This document shows positions 32,398-43,370 of a stretch of 64,000 nucleotides of DNA, piece after piece. A program made the position numbers and the translations under genes. The stretch comes from Lasiosphaeris hirsuta (lineage: Eukaryota; Ascomycota; Sordariomycetes; Sordariales; Lasiosphaeriaceae), in the NCBI GenBank assembly GCA_030549175.1, contig JAUKUA010000004.1, positions 2,480,001 through 2,544,000 of the forward strand, in the 5' to 3' direction. The notes below the pieces were generated by a model. That model was not told where the DNA came from. It made no database searches and saw only the letters and a list, made by a program, of their open reading frames with translations. Numbering within the stretch: position 1 is the first letter of the stretch; the number at the start of each line of letters is the position of its first letter.

Positions 32398-34323
32398 ATG
32401 GCTGTTCCAGGAGCGCAAGCGTCATTAATGAGCTTGATAGTCTTCAGCTTCTGCCTCCTCACTTGTGCAAACTCACTCCGGTACAACACGCAAAATGAAC
32501 ACTCGGCTCTTCAGCTCCATGCGCGGGACAACCAGACCCTCTCCAACGTCGCCATAACCACCCCGGACTCCTTTGCCTGCAACTTTACCCAAGAATTTAT
32601 AGTCAAGGTAGGTGCCGTGTTGGGCCAACTCTTGGAGGGGGGGAGGGGGTTCTATCGTGTTGACAGAGTGCGACAGGCTACCCAGGCAAACTGCAGTGCA
32701 CATCTTGACTCCCTTGAGTCTTCTTCTGCCTTCTTTCCGTTGGAAAGATGGGATTCCAGCAAGCGCTTCTCCAACTGCACCTTCCATCAAATCACATCGC
32801 GGTTCGCAAAGGTTCCCGACGGGATACCGAAGCTCATCTTCCGCGATGGAGGTCTGGTGTCCACTAGGGAGCCGAACATGGAAGACGCCCAACTTTACAA
32901 CCCGCCCCCGCCTCTTGAGTCGGTCCTAAAAGTCGAGGAGAAGACGGCGCCGTTCCTCCCGGTATGAGCAGCTTTATTCTTGTCAAATCTCCAAGATACG
33001 GCCACTAACCGCCAACTCCAGATCTTCAAGGAGGCAACCTCCCCCTTCTTCGACCTCCTCACCCAGACCCAGAACGCCAGCTACTGCACTACCAACAACA
33101 CACCGTCCGACGACGCCAGCCCCTCCCTCCTCCTCCGCTCGCTCTCGGTCGCGTAAGAAGAGACGCCTTTATGCACAGCCCCGTATGGAACTCTGCTAAA
33201 CCACCCTAGAACCCAACAATACGCCCGCTGCGCGATCCAATCCCCCTCGACGCTGTCGGCATGCACCGTCTCAGCGACCTCCAAACTCCTGCAGCTCCCG
33301 TCAGCCTTCTTCATCTACTTCGGCGCACCCCAGTGCGACTCACAACTCTACTCCTTCCTGAGCGTAGCCCTCTCCATCTTGCTCGACGCCCTGCACACGG
33401 CCGTCATGCTGTACCTCCGCCCCGACGCCGGCTCTTTCAGCTGGCTGCAGTTCCTGATCAAGCTGGCCTCTGGCCTCGGCGAGCCCGCCATCCAAGCCTC
33501 CATCCTCACCCGCCTCAACGGCGAGGAGTCCTCCGGCTGGGTCATGGCCGCCATGGAGTTCTTGCAACCTACGGCCGCGCCGCTGATGGCCTTCGTCGCC
33601 GGGTGGTGGGTCAGCAAGGGGCTCGGGTTCCAGGTCCTAGCGACGGATGCTATGACCACGCTCGTGGGGGTCGTCATGATCTTGGGGTTTACTGCGTTCC
33701 AGGTCGCCATGATGGCGGTGGCGTACTTTGGGCTTGTGGACGGCGGGTGGCGGCTGGCGGTCGGGCTGCTGCTGGCTGTCGGGCCCTGGGTTCTGGTGTA
33801 CCTGCTGCTGGGCGTCATTGCGATTTCGATGGAGCTGGGCTTCCTCTTTGGTCTTTTGGAGATATACACGGTCCGGACTGGCTATGGGTTTGCCGTGGGG
33901 TTTGCGTGCTTGGGCATCTTGGCCGCCGTGCTGGTCTTTGTCGTGCTTACGCCCGTCTGGGCGATCTGGGAGCTCGGGTGGAAGGCGAGAGAGGTGCGGA
34001 GGGAGGGGAGGGCGAAGTTGTTGGTGGAGAAGACCGAGGACGGCGAGAAGCCGCTGTTCCCCCTCGCCAGGTTCTTCAGGCAGAGGTTACAAAACACGTC
34101 GAGGCTCAAGAGGGGGCTGATCAAATTTGTGTTTTGGCTGTTTGTCTTTCTGAGCTTTGCCAGCTTTGTGGGCAAGTGGATGTTCATGGTTGGCATTTTG
34201 AGCTTTGCCGGGGATGCCTACTGTCCCAGTGGGTACAAGGAGTCGACCTTTGCCGGGCTAGGATTCAAGACGGTAATTCTGTCGACTAGTGTTGCGCTTC
34301 AGTATTTGGGAGTTACGGCGTAG
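32398..34323 (+). CDS. Multi-pass membrane protein with cysteine-containing extracellular N-terminal domain
   Basis: Exons 32398-32607, 32677-32961, 33022-33152 and 33210-34323 give 579 residues. Intron 1 is 69 bases without a stop, so reading through it is also open; splice sites (gtaggt, gcgacag) favour removal. The start ATG leads a signal peptide (SLMSLIVFSFCLLTCANS). The next 290 residues carry several Cys (FACNFTQEF, NCTFHQ, YCTTNN, ARCAIQ, SACTVS, PQCDSQ) and N-glycosylation sites. From about residue 265 there are seven or eight hydrophobic helices, for example MTTLVGVVMILGFTAFQVAM and AVGLLLAVGPWVLVYLLLGV, with a charged loop before the last pair. This is a recurrent fungal membrane protein type without a known function; I do not recognise a named domain. 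Confidence 0.75.
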
Positions 34324-34567
34324 GATGCAGCACATGTATGAAATACCTAATCAAACAAATCAAGAGACCGTAACGCTCTACTACCTGTGGGCAAACGACA
34401 AGTCAAATAAATTAACAGGACCTTCCCTGCAGCGCAACGGCCAACCTACAGGTTAAAGCGAGAAAGCGCTGTTGCGGCCGCCGAATCCGGCTGGCACGTG
34501 TCGCCATCTTCAGCGCCCTCGACAGTGAGGAGCAGGTGGTACAAGCAAATTTACCAGGAATCCGTCG

Positions 34568-34652
34568 ACCCAGACATCTTCCGCGTACTCGTCCAATTCT
34601 TAAACTACACTTGAGCCCAGACATCTTCGGCATACTCCTCCAGTTCTCGAAC
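34568..34652. repeat. Diverged 38-bp tandem duplication
   Basis: The segments 34568-34605 and 34615-34652 (both containing cccagacatcttc) match at about 31 of 38 bases. They correspond to the end of the neighbouring pseudogene and a second partial copy just past its stop codon. Confidence 0.65.
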
Positions 34653-35119
34653 GCCAAAAGCCAAGTCTCCCTCCCCAGGGCCCGGATCTCTGAGGAAGAG
34701 AAGCCGGAATGATAGTACAAATGCACCGCTAGTGACATGGTACGAGATCGGGTCGGTGGTGGTATCTCGCGTGATGGTGATGGCTTGCCGGAGCACAGGC
34801 TCTTGGTGTTGAAGAGAGTGTTGCGTTGTGGTAGCTCCAGGGCGAACTGCTCTCTCTTCCTCCCACTTCTCCAAAAGGATTGTAGTACCGTCAAGCTTGG
34901 CAAGAAGAACAATCTTGACCTCGTGGTTTGACATGGAAAACCACCGCCGCATACCTATTCGCAATTGCGCCAACGTCTGAGAGACTCCCGCCTCGATGAC
35001 AAGTGTTGGCCAGGCACCTTTGCCAGCTCATTCAGGCTTTGGGCCACCGCTTGAATCACCCTCTCTACCCCTCCGTCTAGAATGACCTTGTTGTGCTGGA
35101 CGTGTAGCACTGGCGACAT
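34605..35119 (-). pseudogene. Frameshifted member of an uncharacterised fungal family
   Basis: An N-terminal frame begins at ATG 35119 (MSPVLHVQHNKVILDGGVER; VIQAVAQSLNEL). Near 35040 the coding sense moves by one base into a second frame with WPTLVIEAGVSQTLAQLR, SNHEVKIVLLAKLD, then YHVTSGAFVLSFRLLFLRDP, GPGEGDLAF and a stop at 34605. The two halves follow each other as in full-length relatives that I remember from filamentous fungi (WPTLVIEAG... HEVKIVI... PGPGEGD), so a small indel is more likely than an intron. Function unknown. If expressed, the product would be truncated after about 50 residues. Confidence 0.55.
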
Positions 35120-36651
35120 CTCTCCAACTCTTCTTTGAACCCATATCTCCCTTCAAGCCAACAGAAATCTCTAACCCGAAATAAGAAAGGAAAAAAAAGG
35201 GAGAGGGCAAACCACGACGAATTGGTCAACGTTTGTCAAAGGCTCAGAGAGCTGTAGATGAAGAGATACTGCTACGGTAAAAGGTATCTCTCGATAATTA
35301 AGAGTAGCAACGGGTAATGGAAAGGGCCTATGTATAGTGGGAGTTGGAGATGTGGAAAGGAAGCTTACTTTGAAGAAGTAGGAGCTAGAACTCCGGGAGC
35401 GAGAGATTGAGCTTAGGCTGAAGTGGGCTTAGGGCTGAGAGGGTAGTTTATTTCTAGTCTTTCGTTCCTATGTGTTTTCATCAACTTCTTCTTCTTTAAT
35501 AGCAATGATCGTTCGGTGATTATTCCTTGACTTATCTATGGTGTAATTGGTATACATTCTCATTCGATCATTGATCGATTCGGGGGGGAGGGGTTAGTGT
35601 TAACCGTTGAACTTTTTTCCATGGCTCGCCTGAGCCCCGCGACCGTAAATCGATCATTTTCTATGGCTCGCCTGAACCCCACGCCAAGGCGCTAACACCC
35701 CCTGTATGGCTCGACTGGTCTGACGCCTCACCAAGAGAAAAGGCGTAGACGGAAGACTTGTGATACCCTTTTAGCGCATTGGATTGTGGTTGGTTAGTTC
35801 TTCCACGACCTTCTGCAATGGAGCAGACGTGTCCCATCTGCACACCAGTAGAATAGGTACCAAGGCGTGCGAAAACTCGGGCGGTGGTCACTCGCCCCGT
35901 TATCCAAATAAGCCCGAAATCGCTTTGCTGTCCGCGGCGTGCACTATATCAAAAAGAAAGGAAGATGTATGGTCTACGGCGATGGAAAGCCGCTCACCAC
36001 TTGACGCTTACAAGTTCCCAGTTCGGTGAAGTCTGGCCGCCCCACACGCCTGCTTTGCACGGCCCAAGTTCGAGAGCCAACCATTTCAAGTGCCAACCTT
36101 GGCTCAATTGCCCGATCTAGATACATACAGTCCGGGCACTTCACCAGGTGAGTGCATGCAAGCCATTCCGTCACCGAGCGGCCAATCTGAGCCTACGGGC
36201 CAAACACGGCTGCATCATGATTGTCGTTGCGCTCTCGCTAACATCACATGACCATCAGACATTGGCCAGACGGAGCTTTCGTGTCCGGGGATTTGAGCCG
36301 GCCCGGTCTACAGGTACGTCAAACGGGAGATGTTACGGGCAGTGAAAGCTCACTTGATTGGCCAATTTACTTTTGACCCGCAAGCTTTTACTCCAACCTT
36401 CGACTTTAACCTTAATTGCAACCCCACCAATGGTGGGATTGCAACTGTGTGAATCCTTTTGCTGGGAGCCCTTTGTTGCGTTTTTGAACGATTTCAGCCA
36501 ACCAAATTGCGCTCAACAGTGTTGAATTATGATGTTAACAACAAGTTCTAGTGTTTCGTCCCCAAGGTCATATTACAAAAAAAAAAAAAAATTCCACTGG
36601 GACAGAAGCTAGCAATAAAAGGAAGACACAACAAGCAGCTTTTCGGTTTCA
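35120..36651. other. Intergenic region with a short dispersed motif
   Basis: No supported gene. Between 35618 and 35715 the phrase atggctcgcctga and variants occurs three times at spacings of about 40 bases. A poly-A tract lies at 36577-36590, about 60 bases before the start of the next gene. Confidence 0.4.
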
Positions 36652-37480
36652 ATGGGTAGCTGTGCCTCTCGCGAGGCGCCAGCCCGTGTTCCTTCGACTA
36701 ATTATGGTAAGAGAATCATCACCAAGCTCCGAGCGCTGAGAACCAGGCTGAAACGGCGGGCAGAAGTGGACGCCTCCAGGTTCGATTTGAGTATCAAGAT
36801 CCTCAACGCCGAAGAGAGGTGGGTCTACGCCACGGCCCTCCTCGATACGCAATGTGGGGTCGGAAATTGGATCTCCAGGCGTTTGGTCCATCAGCTCGGC
36901 AAGAAGGAGCTGATCTCGACCGACTTCGAGCAGCCCGACGTTTTCGACGCAAGCGGAAACCCGGTCCAGGCATGCGGTGTTGTTGTTCTTGTCTGGAAGT
37001 GGCACAGTCCCAAGGGCACCCGAACCCACGAGTCCCCGTTCTACGTCTTCCCTGGCTCGGAAGAGATTGATGTGGTTTTTGGTCAGGAGTTTATTGTGTT
37101 GAAGAATTTAATCAGGCTGAACAGGTCGGCATCCATGGTGCTTATTAGGCACAGCCGGAAGACGAAAGGTAAGTGCGGTGTGGTTTTCTTTCTGAACCGC
37201 TACGATGAGAAGACTTGACTTGCTTCACGTGCCAATCATGGTTGTCTCTTCCACCGAACTGTCTCATGATCGCCATAATAGCTACTCTTTTTCTCCTTTG
37301 GCCACACTATTCTTCATGCCTCACACTAACAAGGCTTTTCTCCCAGGTGAAGAAGCTGCCATCGCTGCTGCCAAGGAGAAACAGAAGCAGGAAAAGGCCG
37401 AGGCAGCGGAGCGCAGAAAGGAGAAACAGGAAGAACATGCAAAGCGGCAGCAGGTAGGTGGAGCTGATCAGACTCAGTAA
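36652..37480 (+). CDS. Retropepsin-like aspartic protease-fold protein with N-myristoylation signal
   Basis: Exons 36652-37168 and 37347-37480 give 216 residues; the intron has donor gtaagt, branch ctaac and acceptor cccag. The protein begins MGSCASRE, a good N-myristoylation motif (Gly2, Ser6) with Cys4 available for palmitoylation, so membrane anchoring is likely. Residues 45-165 resemble the single-lobe retropepsin fold found as a free-standing domain in fungi: ATALLDTQCGVGNWISRRLV in the active-site position, a hydrophobic VVVLVW strand, and EEIDVVFGQEFI near the end, equivalent to the ILG-x-D/P-F element. The catalytic Asp-Thr is followed by Gln-Cys rather than Gly, so activity is doubtful. 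The second exon encodes a Lys/Glu/Ala-rich single helix (KEKQKQEKAEAAERRKEKQE). It could act as a membrane-bound binding protein rather than a protease. Confidence 0.7.
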
Positions 37481-37515
37481 TCGGTAGGAGCCTAAAGGTT
37501 TGCTAGGTGGCGCCG

Positions 37516-37907
37516 CTAGGATGCCGCTCCAGAGCCGGTACTACCAACGAAGACGACTTGGACGGCGGCAAATCTGATGATAGAACAGAATGGAGGTAAG
37601 GTAGGTACTCACTGTATTCGTTTAGCTTTTCCCTCACTTGCAACATGAGTTTCCACTGTGTTGGCTCGCCGTCCTCCGCCCTTGCCGAATCGTAAAGAGC
37701 TTGCCAGTCCCTCGCATAGAGTGTTCTGCCGGAATGTCCTGACTCAGTGTTCGTTTTGGCTTTTTCGTGTAAGGCATGCTCAAGGTTTGTTAGCTCGGCT
37801 TGCAGATAGAGCAAGTTGAGCGCGTTCAAGGATGCAAACCGACGAAGGATCGCAGTCTCAGGGTGAGCACCCATGAGGGACGCAAGCCTTGTGTAACCTG
37901 CAGGCAT
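37516..37907 (-). pseudogene. DUF6594 gene with internal deletion of the membrane region
   Basis: The frame from ATG 37907 encodes the family's N-terminal signature (GYTRLASLMGAHPETAILRR, FASLNALNLLYLQAELTNLE, then WKLMLQVREKLNEY). Immediately after, in a frame one base off, DNA at 37573-37516 encodes FAAVQVVFVGSTG and a stop, which is how DUF6594 proteins normally end. About 150 residues that should lie between, including most of the C-terminal membrane helices, are missing. A splice from a weak donor (gtacct, near 37607) to the acceptor at 37574 would restore the frame, but the result would still lack the middle. Family members are fungal membrane proteins of unknown role. The reading of the tail rests on memory of the family. 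Confidence 0.6.
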
Positions 37908-38161
37908 GGGGGCAGGAATCCGTCAAAATACTCTGATAGAAAGTAGTAAATTGGGTTTCAAAGATATGGAACAGCCGAAGAGAGTGTAGGGAGGTCCTTG
38001 GATATGGCTCAGCGTACGATGAGAAATTAGAATGTAGGCAGGTATGCTGTCGGGCCTCCTTTGGGCTTCACCACGTGATATGAGGAACTCCGCAAACTGC
38101 GCCAACAAGCCTCGTTCCCCCAAAGTGCACTTCCAGGCGGCGAGATCATACTAGTTGTCAT

Positions 38162-38360
38162 TTATGATATATGAGAGCGTAACGGTGCACTATCAAAATC
38201 GCCGGGTACAATCTCGATCTTGATATGGAGGTAGACGACGGGGTTGGGCAACCCGAAATACACACGCCGGGGGCTGTAGAGACGGATCTGCATGGTGGCA
38301 TTGCGGTCTTTGTTCTTGTAATAGAGGATCGAGCCGCCGGCGGGCCGGACTTCGCACGCT
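38162..38360 (-). other. Unresolved coding-like segment
   Basis: One minus frame ending in TAA at 38162 reads GGSILYYKNKDRNATMQIRL, YSPRRVYFGLPNPVVYLHIK, IEIVPGDFD, with alternating beta-strand-like composition. Upstream, in other frames, charged sequence continues to about 38700 (DKDSDTKLEATRRESPERAK). I could not place splice sites joining these, so this may be the last exon of a gene or a relic. Confidence 0.25.
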
Positions 38361-39223
38361 CGGGTGACTCGCGGCGGGTGGCTTCAAGTTTCGTGTCACT
38401 GTCCTTGTCAAAAGGAGTTTGAAGTTTCCGTTTTACGTCATTTTTAGGCGGCTGAGTTTCGCGCGGACTTCCGTGGGTGATTGAGGAAAGGGATTTAGTC
38501 TGGGTTTGCAGACTGCAGTGCCACCGCGCTCGTGGCTGCGATATCTGCGAGATCTCGGCGCGGATTCTTTGTCGGCCGAGGCAGATGGCTGTGGCTCCAC
38601 TAGGTGGGAATGATCAGGGAGAGCGGTTTTGTTCCCCTTGCCATCCTTGATAGTCTTCCTGCAGCTGCAATAGTGTTGATGTTGCATGCATGCATGCATG
38701 CCTATGAGAGAAGGTTGGTAGACTTTGTTTATCATTGGTCCTCTTGCCGTCTTGCTTGCGCTGCTGCCTGACTTTCGAGTTACTATTCGCTGAGTTCCGA
38801 CCCTGTCATTCGGCTGTGAGGGCAACTCGAGTAGAGATCACGGAAGAGAACCAGTTAGAACCTACAAGGCCACCGAGCCACTGCTATTCGGCAATGGCCC
38901 TCAGCAAGGCCACCAATGGCGACATGTCTGCCAGTGAGGCAGCAATCTTGCCAAGAAAGTGTTTATGCGCATCTGATTTGAATTCGAGACCACGCTAAAT
39001 GATAGTACATGCATGAAGCTCGGCAGTAGCAGAGGTGTCGTTGATGTACTAATAAGGCATCATGATGGACCGGGGAAGACCCGTGATGAAAAAGGATAGC
39101 CTAGGAACTCCACCAATAAGTAGTAGTAGAAAAGGTACATATAATTGAGAGGAACTCTGGGGTGAGAGGAGGCCGGGATGGTGCTAGTAGTAATATTACT
39201 CTATGGGATCCCACTTCGAGATT
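38361..39223. other. Region without a resolved gene
   Basis: A gcatgcatgcatgc tract at 38687-38700 and charged, overlapping open frames. Nothing supportable beyond the possible upstream exons of the preceding entry. Confidence 0.35.
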
Positions 39224-39835
39224 TCACCCCAGACGCGGAATGTTACTCGCCCAGGCGGCAGTATACGACGAAGGTGGCAGGTAGTAAGTTGACCGAATCG
39301 CTTCAAACAACAGGAAGAATCTGGGAAAGAAGAAAATAATGGTAAACCCCCAGAAAATCCAGTCGTCTATGACTTCCCATGTTTTATCAGTGAAGTATAG
39401 CAGGTTGTTAGGTACAACTGTAGCACCCATCGAGATGAACCAACCAATCGGAAGCAGCGCAACCAGGAGAGCAGAGATCTTCCAGAGGAGGTGTTCAGTC
39501 GGGTTAGGAAACTCGAAGTTCCAGGCAATGAGATGAACAGAGCCAAAAATCAAGAGCCCGCCGATGGTGCCCAGAAGGTGCACACCTCCGCCGTCCAGTA
39601 AAGATGTTGCGAAATTAGGCATCGAATACTCCAACCGCGGCCACACCGAAGACAATAGAATGACACCGGGTGTCTCATAATTGCCAGGCTGAACAATCTT
39701 CTTCAGCTCCTCTATCGTGGTCGGACTCTGGGTTGCTCGAAGGACTGTTGGAACTGAAACATCCTTCGGTTGGGGAAGGAGTACACCAAGTGCTAGCCAT
39801 GCTAATTGAGCGATCCGGCTGTCTACTACCCACAA
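39224..39835 (-). CDS. Multi-pass membrane protein, C-terminal exon (start not found)
   Basis: The frame ending at 39224 encodes about 200 residues with four hydrophobic helices: HLLGTIGGLLIFGSVHLIAW, ISALLVALLPIGWFISMGA, IFWGFTIIFFFPRFFLLFEA. The ending STYYLPPSSYTAAWASNIPR is the typical tail of an abundant fungal membrane family (E-x-F-x-L-x-x-LPP-x-x-Y-x-x-x-W-x-x-x-(I/L)P). There is no ATG in the open frame before the membrane part; the frame is open from an in-frame TGA near 39867. Either a 5' exon was missed or the gene has lost its start. The gene at 60860-62589 ends in the same motif. Confidence 0.5.
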   Translation of the reverse strand: MWVVDSRIAQLAWLALGVLLPQPKDVSVPTVLRATQSPTTIEELKKIVQPGNYETPGVILLSSVWPRLEYSMPNFATSLLDGGGVHLLGTIGGLLIFGSVHLIAWNFEFPNPTEHLLWKISALLVALLPIGWFISMGATVVPNNLLYFTDKTWEVIDDWIFWGFTIIFFFPRFFLLFEAIRSTYYLPPSSYTAAWASNIPRLG

Positions 39836-40849
39836 GGCCGGTCGGCATGCTGATTGAGCGAGTCAATTACATAACTATTCCAGGCTTCTCCTGAACATCA
39901 TTTTTCAAGGACGCTTTGACCGATCACACGTTACAGTATTGGCCACCACCTTGGGGAACGTTTAGCTCTTAAAGCTCTCCTTCTCTTAGGTTAAGGATCC
40001 TAGAGTCGCCCATCCGATATCCTCATCATCGACACCACAGCCGGCGATACCGTGGTACACCGCGCCAGTACCCTTCACCGCTGGCGCCGTGGGATCCGGC
40101 ACTGGGGAAGGTAGTCCCTGATGGCTGTAAGCCCGACACCCACACTGGGAATGGGATCCTAGGGGCTTGAGATGCCTAGCTTCCCTCTTCGGCTCAACTT
40201 CCAGGAGTGCGCGGGGCCGCTTATCGCTAGGCTATTTCGGCAGCCCTCGGAGCCCCGACTGTGACTACGAGTATGAGACGGCGACTCTCTTCGCCTACCT
40301 ACCGACTAGGTTACCTTTCCTATATGTACGGGGCCGCGTGGAGGTCTCGACTTTCGAGGGACCCGAAAGCTATGACCTAGGGGGGTCCGTCCCCCCCCTA
40401 ACCCATTAGGCACCTTCGGGTACTAACTGAGTGACGGGTGATTGGCCGCCCCGTCCGCCAAGTCCGCCAATCTAAGCTCGCTGACAAACCTAGGACGTCA
40501 GTTTCGGCCGGTTTTGACACGGTAAATAAAACCCGCCAAGTTCCTCGGCGAAATGAGGATTAGAGCGTAGGCTATGAGAGCCTAGGGGCGAAGCCACCGA
40601 GAGGAATTTACAAGAGAAGAGGAGAGACATACGAAGGTCAAGAGTACAAGAAGAGGACATTAGGGACGGGAGTCTATTTATGCGCGGGCGTGGTAGGGCA
40701 GGGAGCGTGCCAATATGCACGGTGTTCAGTCAATCCCCCAAACATATTTCCCACATTCGAGGTTGGATTGTACAAAGGGCTTGAAGATTACCTACCTATG
40801 GTGAGCCTAGTAGAGAATGACAATGACTCCAAGTCGATAACAGGGGTAT
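39836..40849. other. Gene-free region, possibly an LTR-like remnant
   Basis: From 40160 to 40730 the sequence is G+C-rich with hairpins (ctcgactttcgagggacccg, ggggggtccgtccccccc) and a TATA-like tatttatg at 40675. No second copy or flanking duplication is visible, so the LTR idea is weak. Confidence 0.3.
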
Positions 40850-43194
40850 TTACTTGATCTCAAACCACGTCGTCTCGACCTCGTCGTCAGCAAATGCCTC
40901 GCCCTCCATAAACCCATGGCAATAGGCCTCGCCAACGTACTCCCACGGCTGGCCTTCCATATCGGCCGGCCGCAAGATGGCGGGATGCGAAGCCCCCTGG
41001 GGCACCACGACGACGTCGCCAGCCCGCGTACCGACCGGTCCTAGGCCGACATGGCCCGCGCCGGAAACAAAGCACTTCCTTCGCACCTGTAGGGCGAGCA
41101 CGCTCTTCAGGATGCCAATCTGCGAGTCCCGCTGCACGCCAAAGACGCCGTGGTAGATCATATCCTCCGACTCCCTTCTCCACCAGACATACGGCAGTGC
41201 GCAGAGATACTTCCAAAGCCAGTACACATGGCGCAGCTCGATACCCGCCCTGCCAACCCAGTACATGAAATCAGCTCCAAGACGCGCGAGAGCCGACCCT
41301 CCCCCCCCAAGTACCTCCCTCATCCTCACCCACGTCCCCCTCACCCCATTCATCCCGTCCCTCCTCCTCCGCCATATCTCCGGCCACACATCCATCCGCA
41401 ACTGCAACTCCCACAGCTCCCCCAACAAACACGTTCCGTCCTCCACGTCACCCCCGAGGAGCGACCGCTCCGTCGTCTCACTCAACCCATGCCCACCCGT
41501 ACTCGTAACCCAAACAACCCGCTCCACACTCTCCGCAGCGAAACTCGCGGCGGCGGGGCACGCAGCGGCGCGGCGGCACAGCGCGCGCACCTCGCGGAAG
41601 AAGCCAAAGATGGACCGCGCGACAATGGTCGGGGACTCCAGCGGGCCGACGAGGCGGCGGTCGGAGAGATGCATGAAGTGGGTGCCGACGTGGGCGACTG
41701 TGCAGAGGGGGCGGCCGCGGAACTTCAGGATGCCCGGCGTGGCCAGGTCGATCTCGGCTGTGGTGTTGGTGCCGCCGGCACCGAAGACGGGGAAGCAGCC
41801 CGTGCGGTAGCCGTGTGGGTTGGTGAGGTGGGTGGACCAGTCCGGGACCCAGGAGGGGAGTTTGGGGACGGTTTTGGTGGCGGGCTGGGAGAGGAAGAGG
41901 GTGTCGATCGGGGGTGGGGAGGGGGTGAGGAGGAGGCGGGTGAAGGCTGTAAAGATGGCGGCGGGGGGAGGGCGTAGTCGGTTACGAGTTGGGTGGAGAC
42001 GGGGTCGTCGGCCGGGGCGAGGCCTTTCAGGGCGTAGATGTAATCCTTGGGGTCCGACGACCCCAGCCGCGCCGACGGGCCCTGAGCCATGGTGTCGACG
42101 TTGAAGCGCACCACGAGGTTGTCGAGCCCGCGGCGCATCTGCGATCCGTTGGTGTGCGCCGGGGTCTCCCACGCGGCCGCGCGCTCCCGGAAGATGCGGA
42201 AGACGAGCGTGGTGGCCATGAAGGCCCGGTGCTTGGCATCTGCGTCGTGCCTAGGTGGGCGGTAGTGTCCCGGCCGAGTGGCCCCCTCCAGATGCTGGAT
42301 GGTGGACGCGAGCATCTTGAACTGCGAGACCGCCTCCAGCGCCCCGGCCGAGCAGCTGCGCCGGCCACACACAAACACCATCTCGCGCCCGAGACAGGCT
42401 TCCTGCACGATCCAGATGCGGCGGAACCACCGGCGCATGCACATCTCGAGAAATCCGCGGTGCGGGAAGTGCAGCCAGTGCTCCCGCGTCAGCGCTGTCA
42501 TGCCCTCGACGTCCTGACGGAGGGTCTCGTCGCCGCCGAAATCGGCGCGTCTCTCTATACCGGACTGGAGGAGCGCCGAAGCCCGCGGCGGATTCTGCAT
42601 CAGTTGGAGCAGCAGCTCGTTCTCCGACACGCGGGGAAGAAAGTCGAAGAGCGCATCTGTGTACCGCGTGGCCACGTCGAGCCAGGACACGACGCACTCG
42701 CAGCCGCGGTAGATGTCGCCCATGAGGTTGATCTGCTGGCTCTTTTCCGCCTTGTCGGCTTGGTTGATGCAGATCTGGTCGATGAAGAGCGGTAATGGCT
42801 GGCCCTGGATGCGGAGGTAGCGAAGGGCAGTCGACAAGGCGGGCGAGATGAGCAGCTGGCTAGTGCTTCCGTCGGTCTCTTCAACCACGATCCTGTCTCT
42901 GCGCTGGTGCGCGTACGGACTCGGCTCGATCGAGCCCTCCCAGCAGTACGACAAGGCGTTGTAGCGACAGTCGCCATCGAGATCCACGACCTCGATCCGG
43001 CCGCGCAAGACGGTAGACAGATCATCTCGTGCTCTGTCTCCGGCTCGTCGCGGCCGAGACAGGTGAAAGACCCGAAATGATCTGGCGCTTGGCAGCGGCC
43101 TGCTGTACTCGAATGTGGACACGTAGCAAGTAGTTTCTGGACGAGGCACAGGCGCATGGTAGAGCGACACCCATTTTTGGACGACGGGAAACAT
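40850..43194 (-). pseudogene. HET-domain (heterokaryon incompatibility) protein with one-base frameshift
   Basis: From ATG 43194 the frame gives a HET domain with its three blocks: YNALSYCWEG (about residue 80), LFIDQICINQADKAEKSQQI and MGDIYRGCECVVSWLDVA, then the middle block RRWFRRIWIVQEA. At a run of six G on the plus strand (41963-41968) sense passes to the next frame (AAIFTAFTRLL; PSWVPDWSTHL), which continues 370 residues to the stop at 40850 and ends with the usual HET-protein tail (GDVVVVPQGASHPAILRP). One more base in the homopolymer would give an uninterrupted protein of about 780 residues. Known HET proteins trigger cell death on non-self recognition in the cytosol. As given, the product stops within 60 codons of the shift; an assembly error in the G run is the alternative. 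Confidence 0.85.
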
Positions 43195-43370
43195 GGCCGA
43201 GACAGTGACTGTGGTGGGCGTTAATTGAAGAGATGAGGGGCTGGACACGGGAGCTGAACTTGGGTGGTTTCAAGTCAGGTTGGGACGGCGTGGCTTCTTG
43301 GCGTCCCTCCCCTCAGCTTTCATTCACTCTCCTTTTTTGCCATTTCTGTCTTTCCCTCTTGGCACTCCTC

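Noticed and set aside
33261..34289. 342-codon plus-strand frame in another phase of the multi-pass membrane gene
   Set aside because: Arg-rich and without membrane helices; the neighbouring phase has regular hydrophobic helices and splices in frame to upstream exons.
40160..40730. Solo LTR
   Set aside because: No TG..CA ends, flanking target duplication or second copy could be found, so the idea stays unsupported.
41150..42795. Plus-strand frames of 275 and 268 codons
   Set aside because: They lie opposite the HET gene, which has unmistakable HET blocks.
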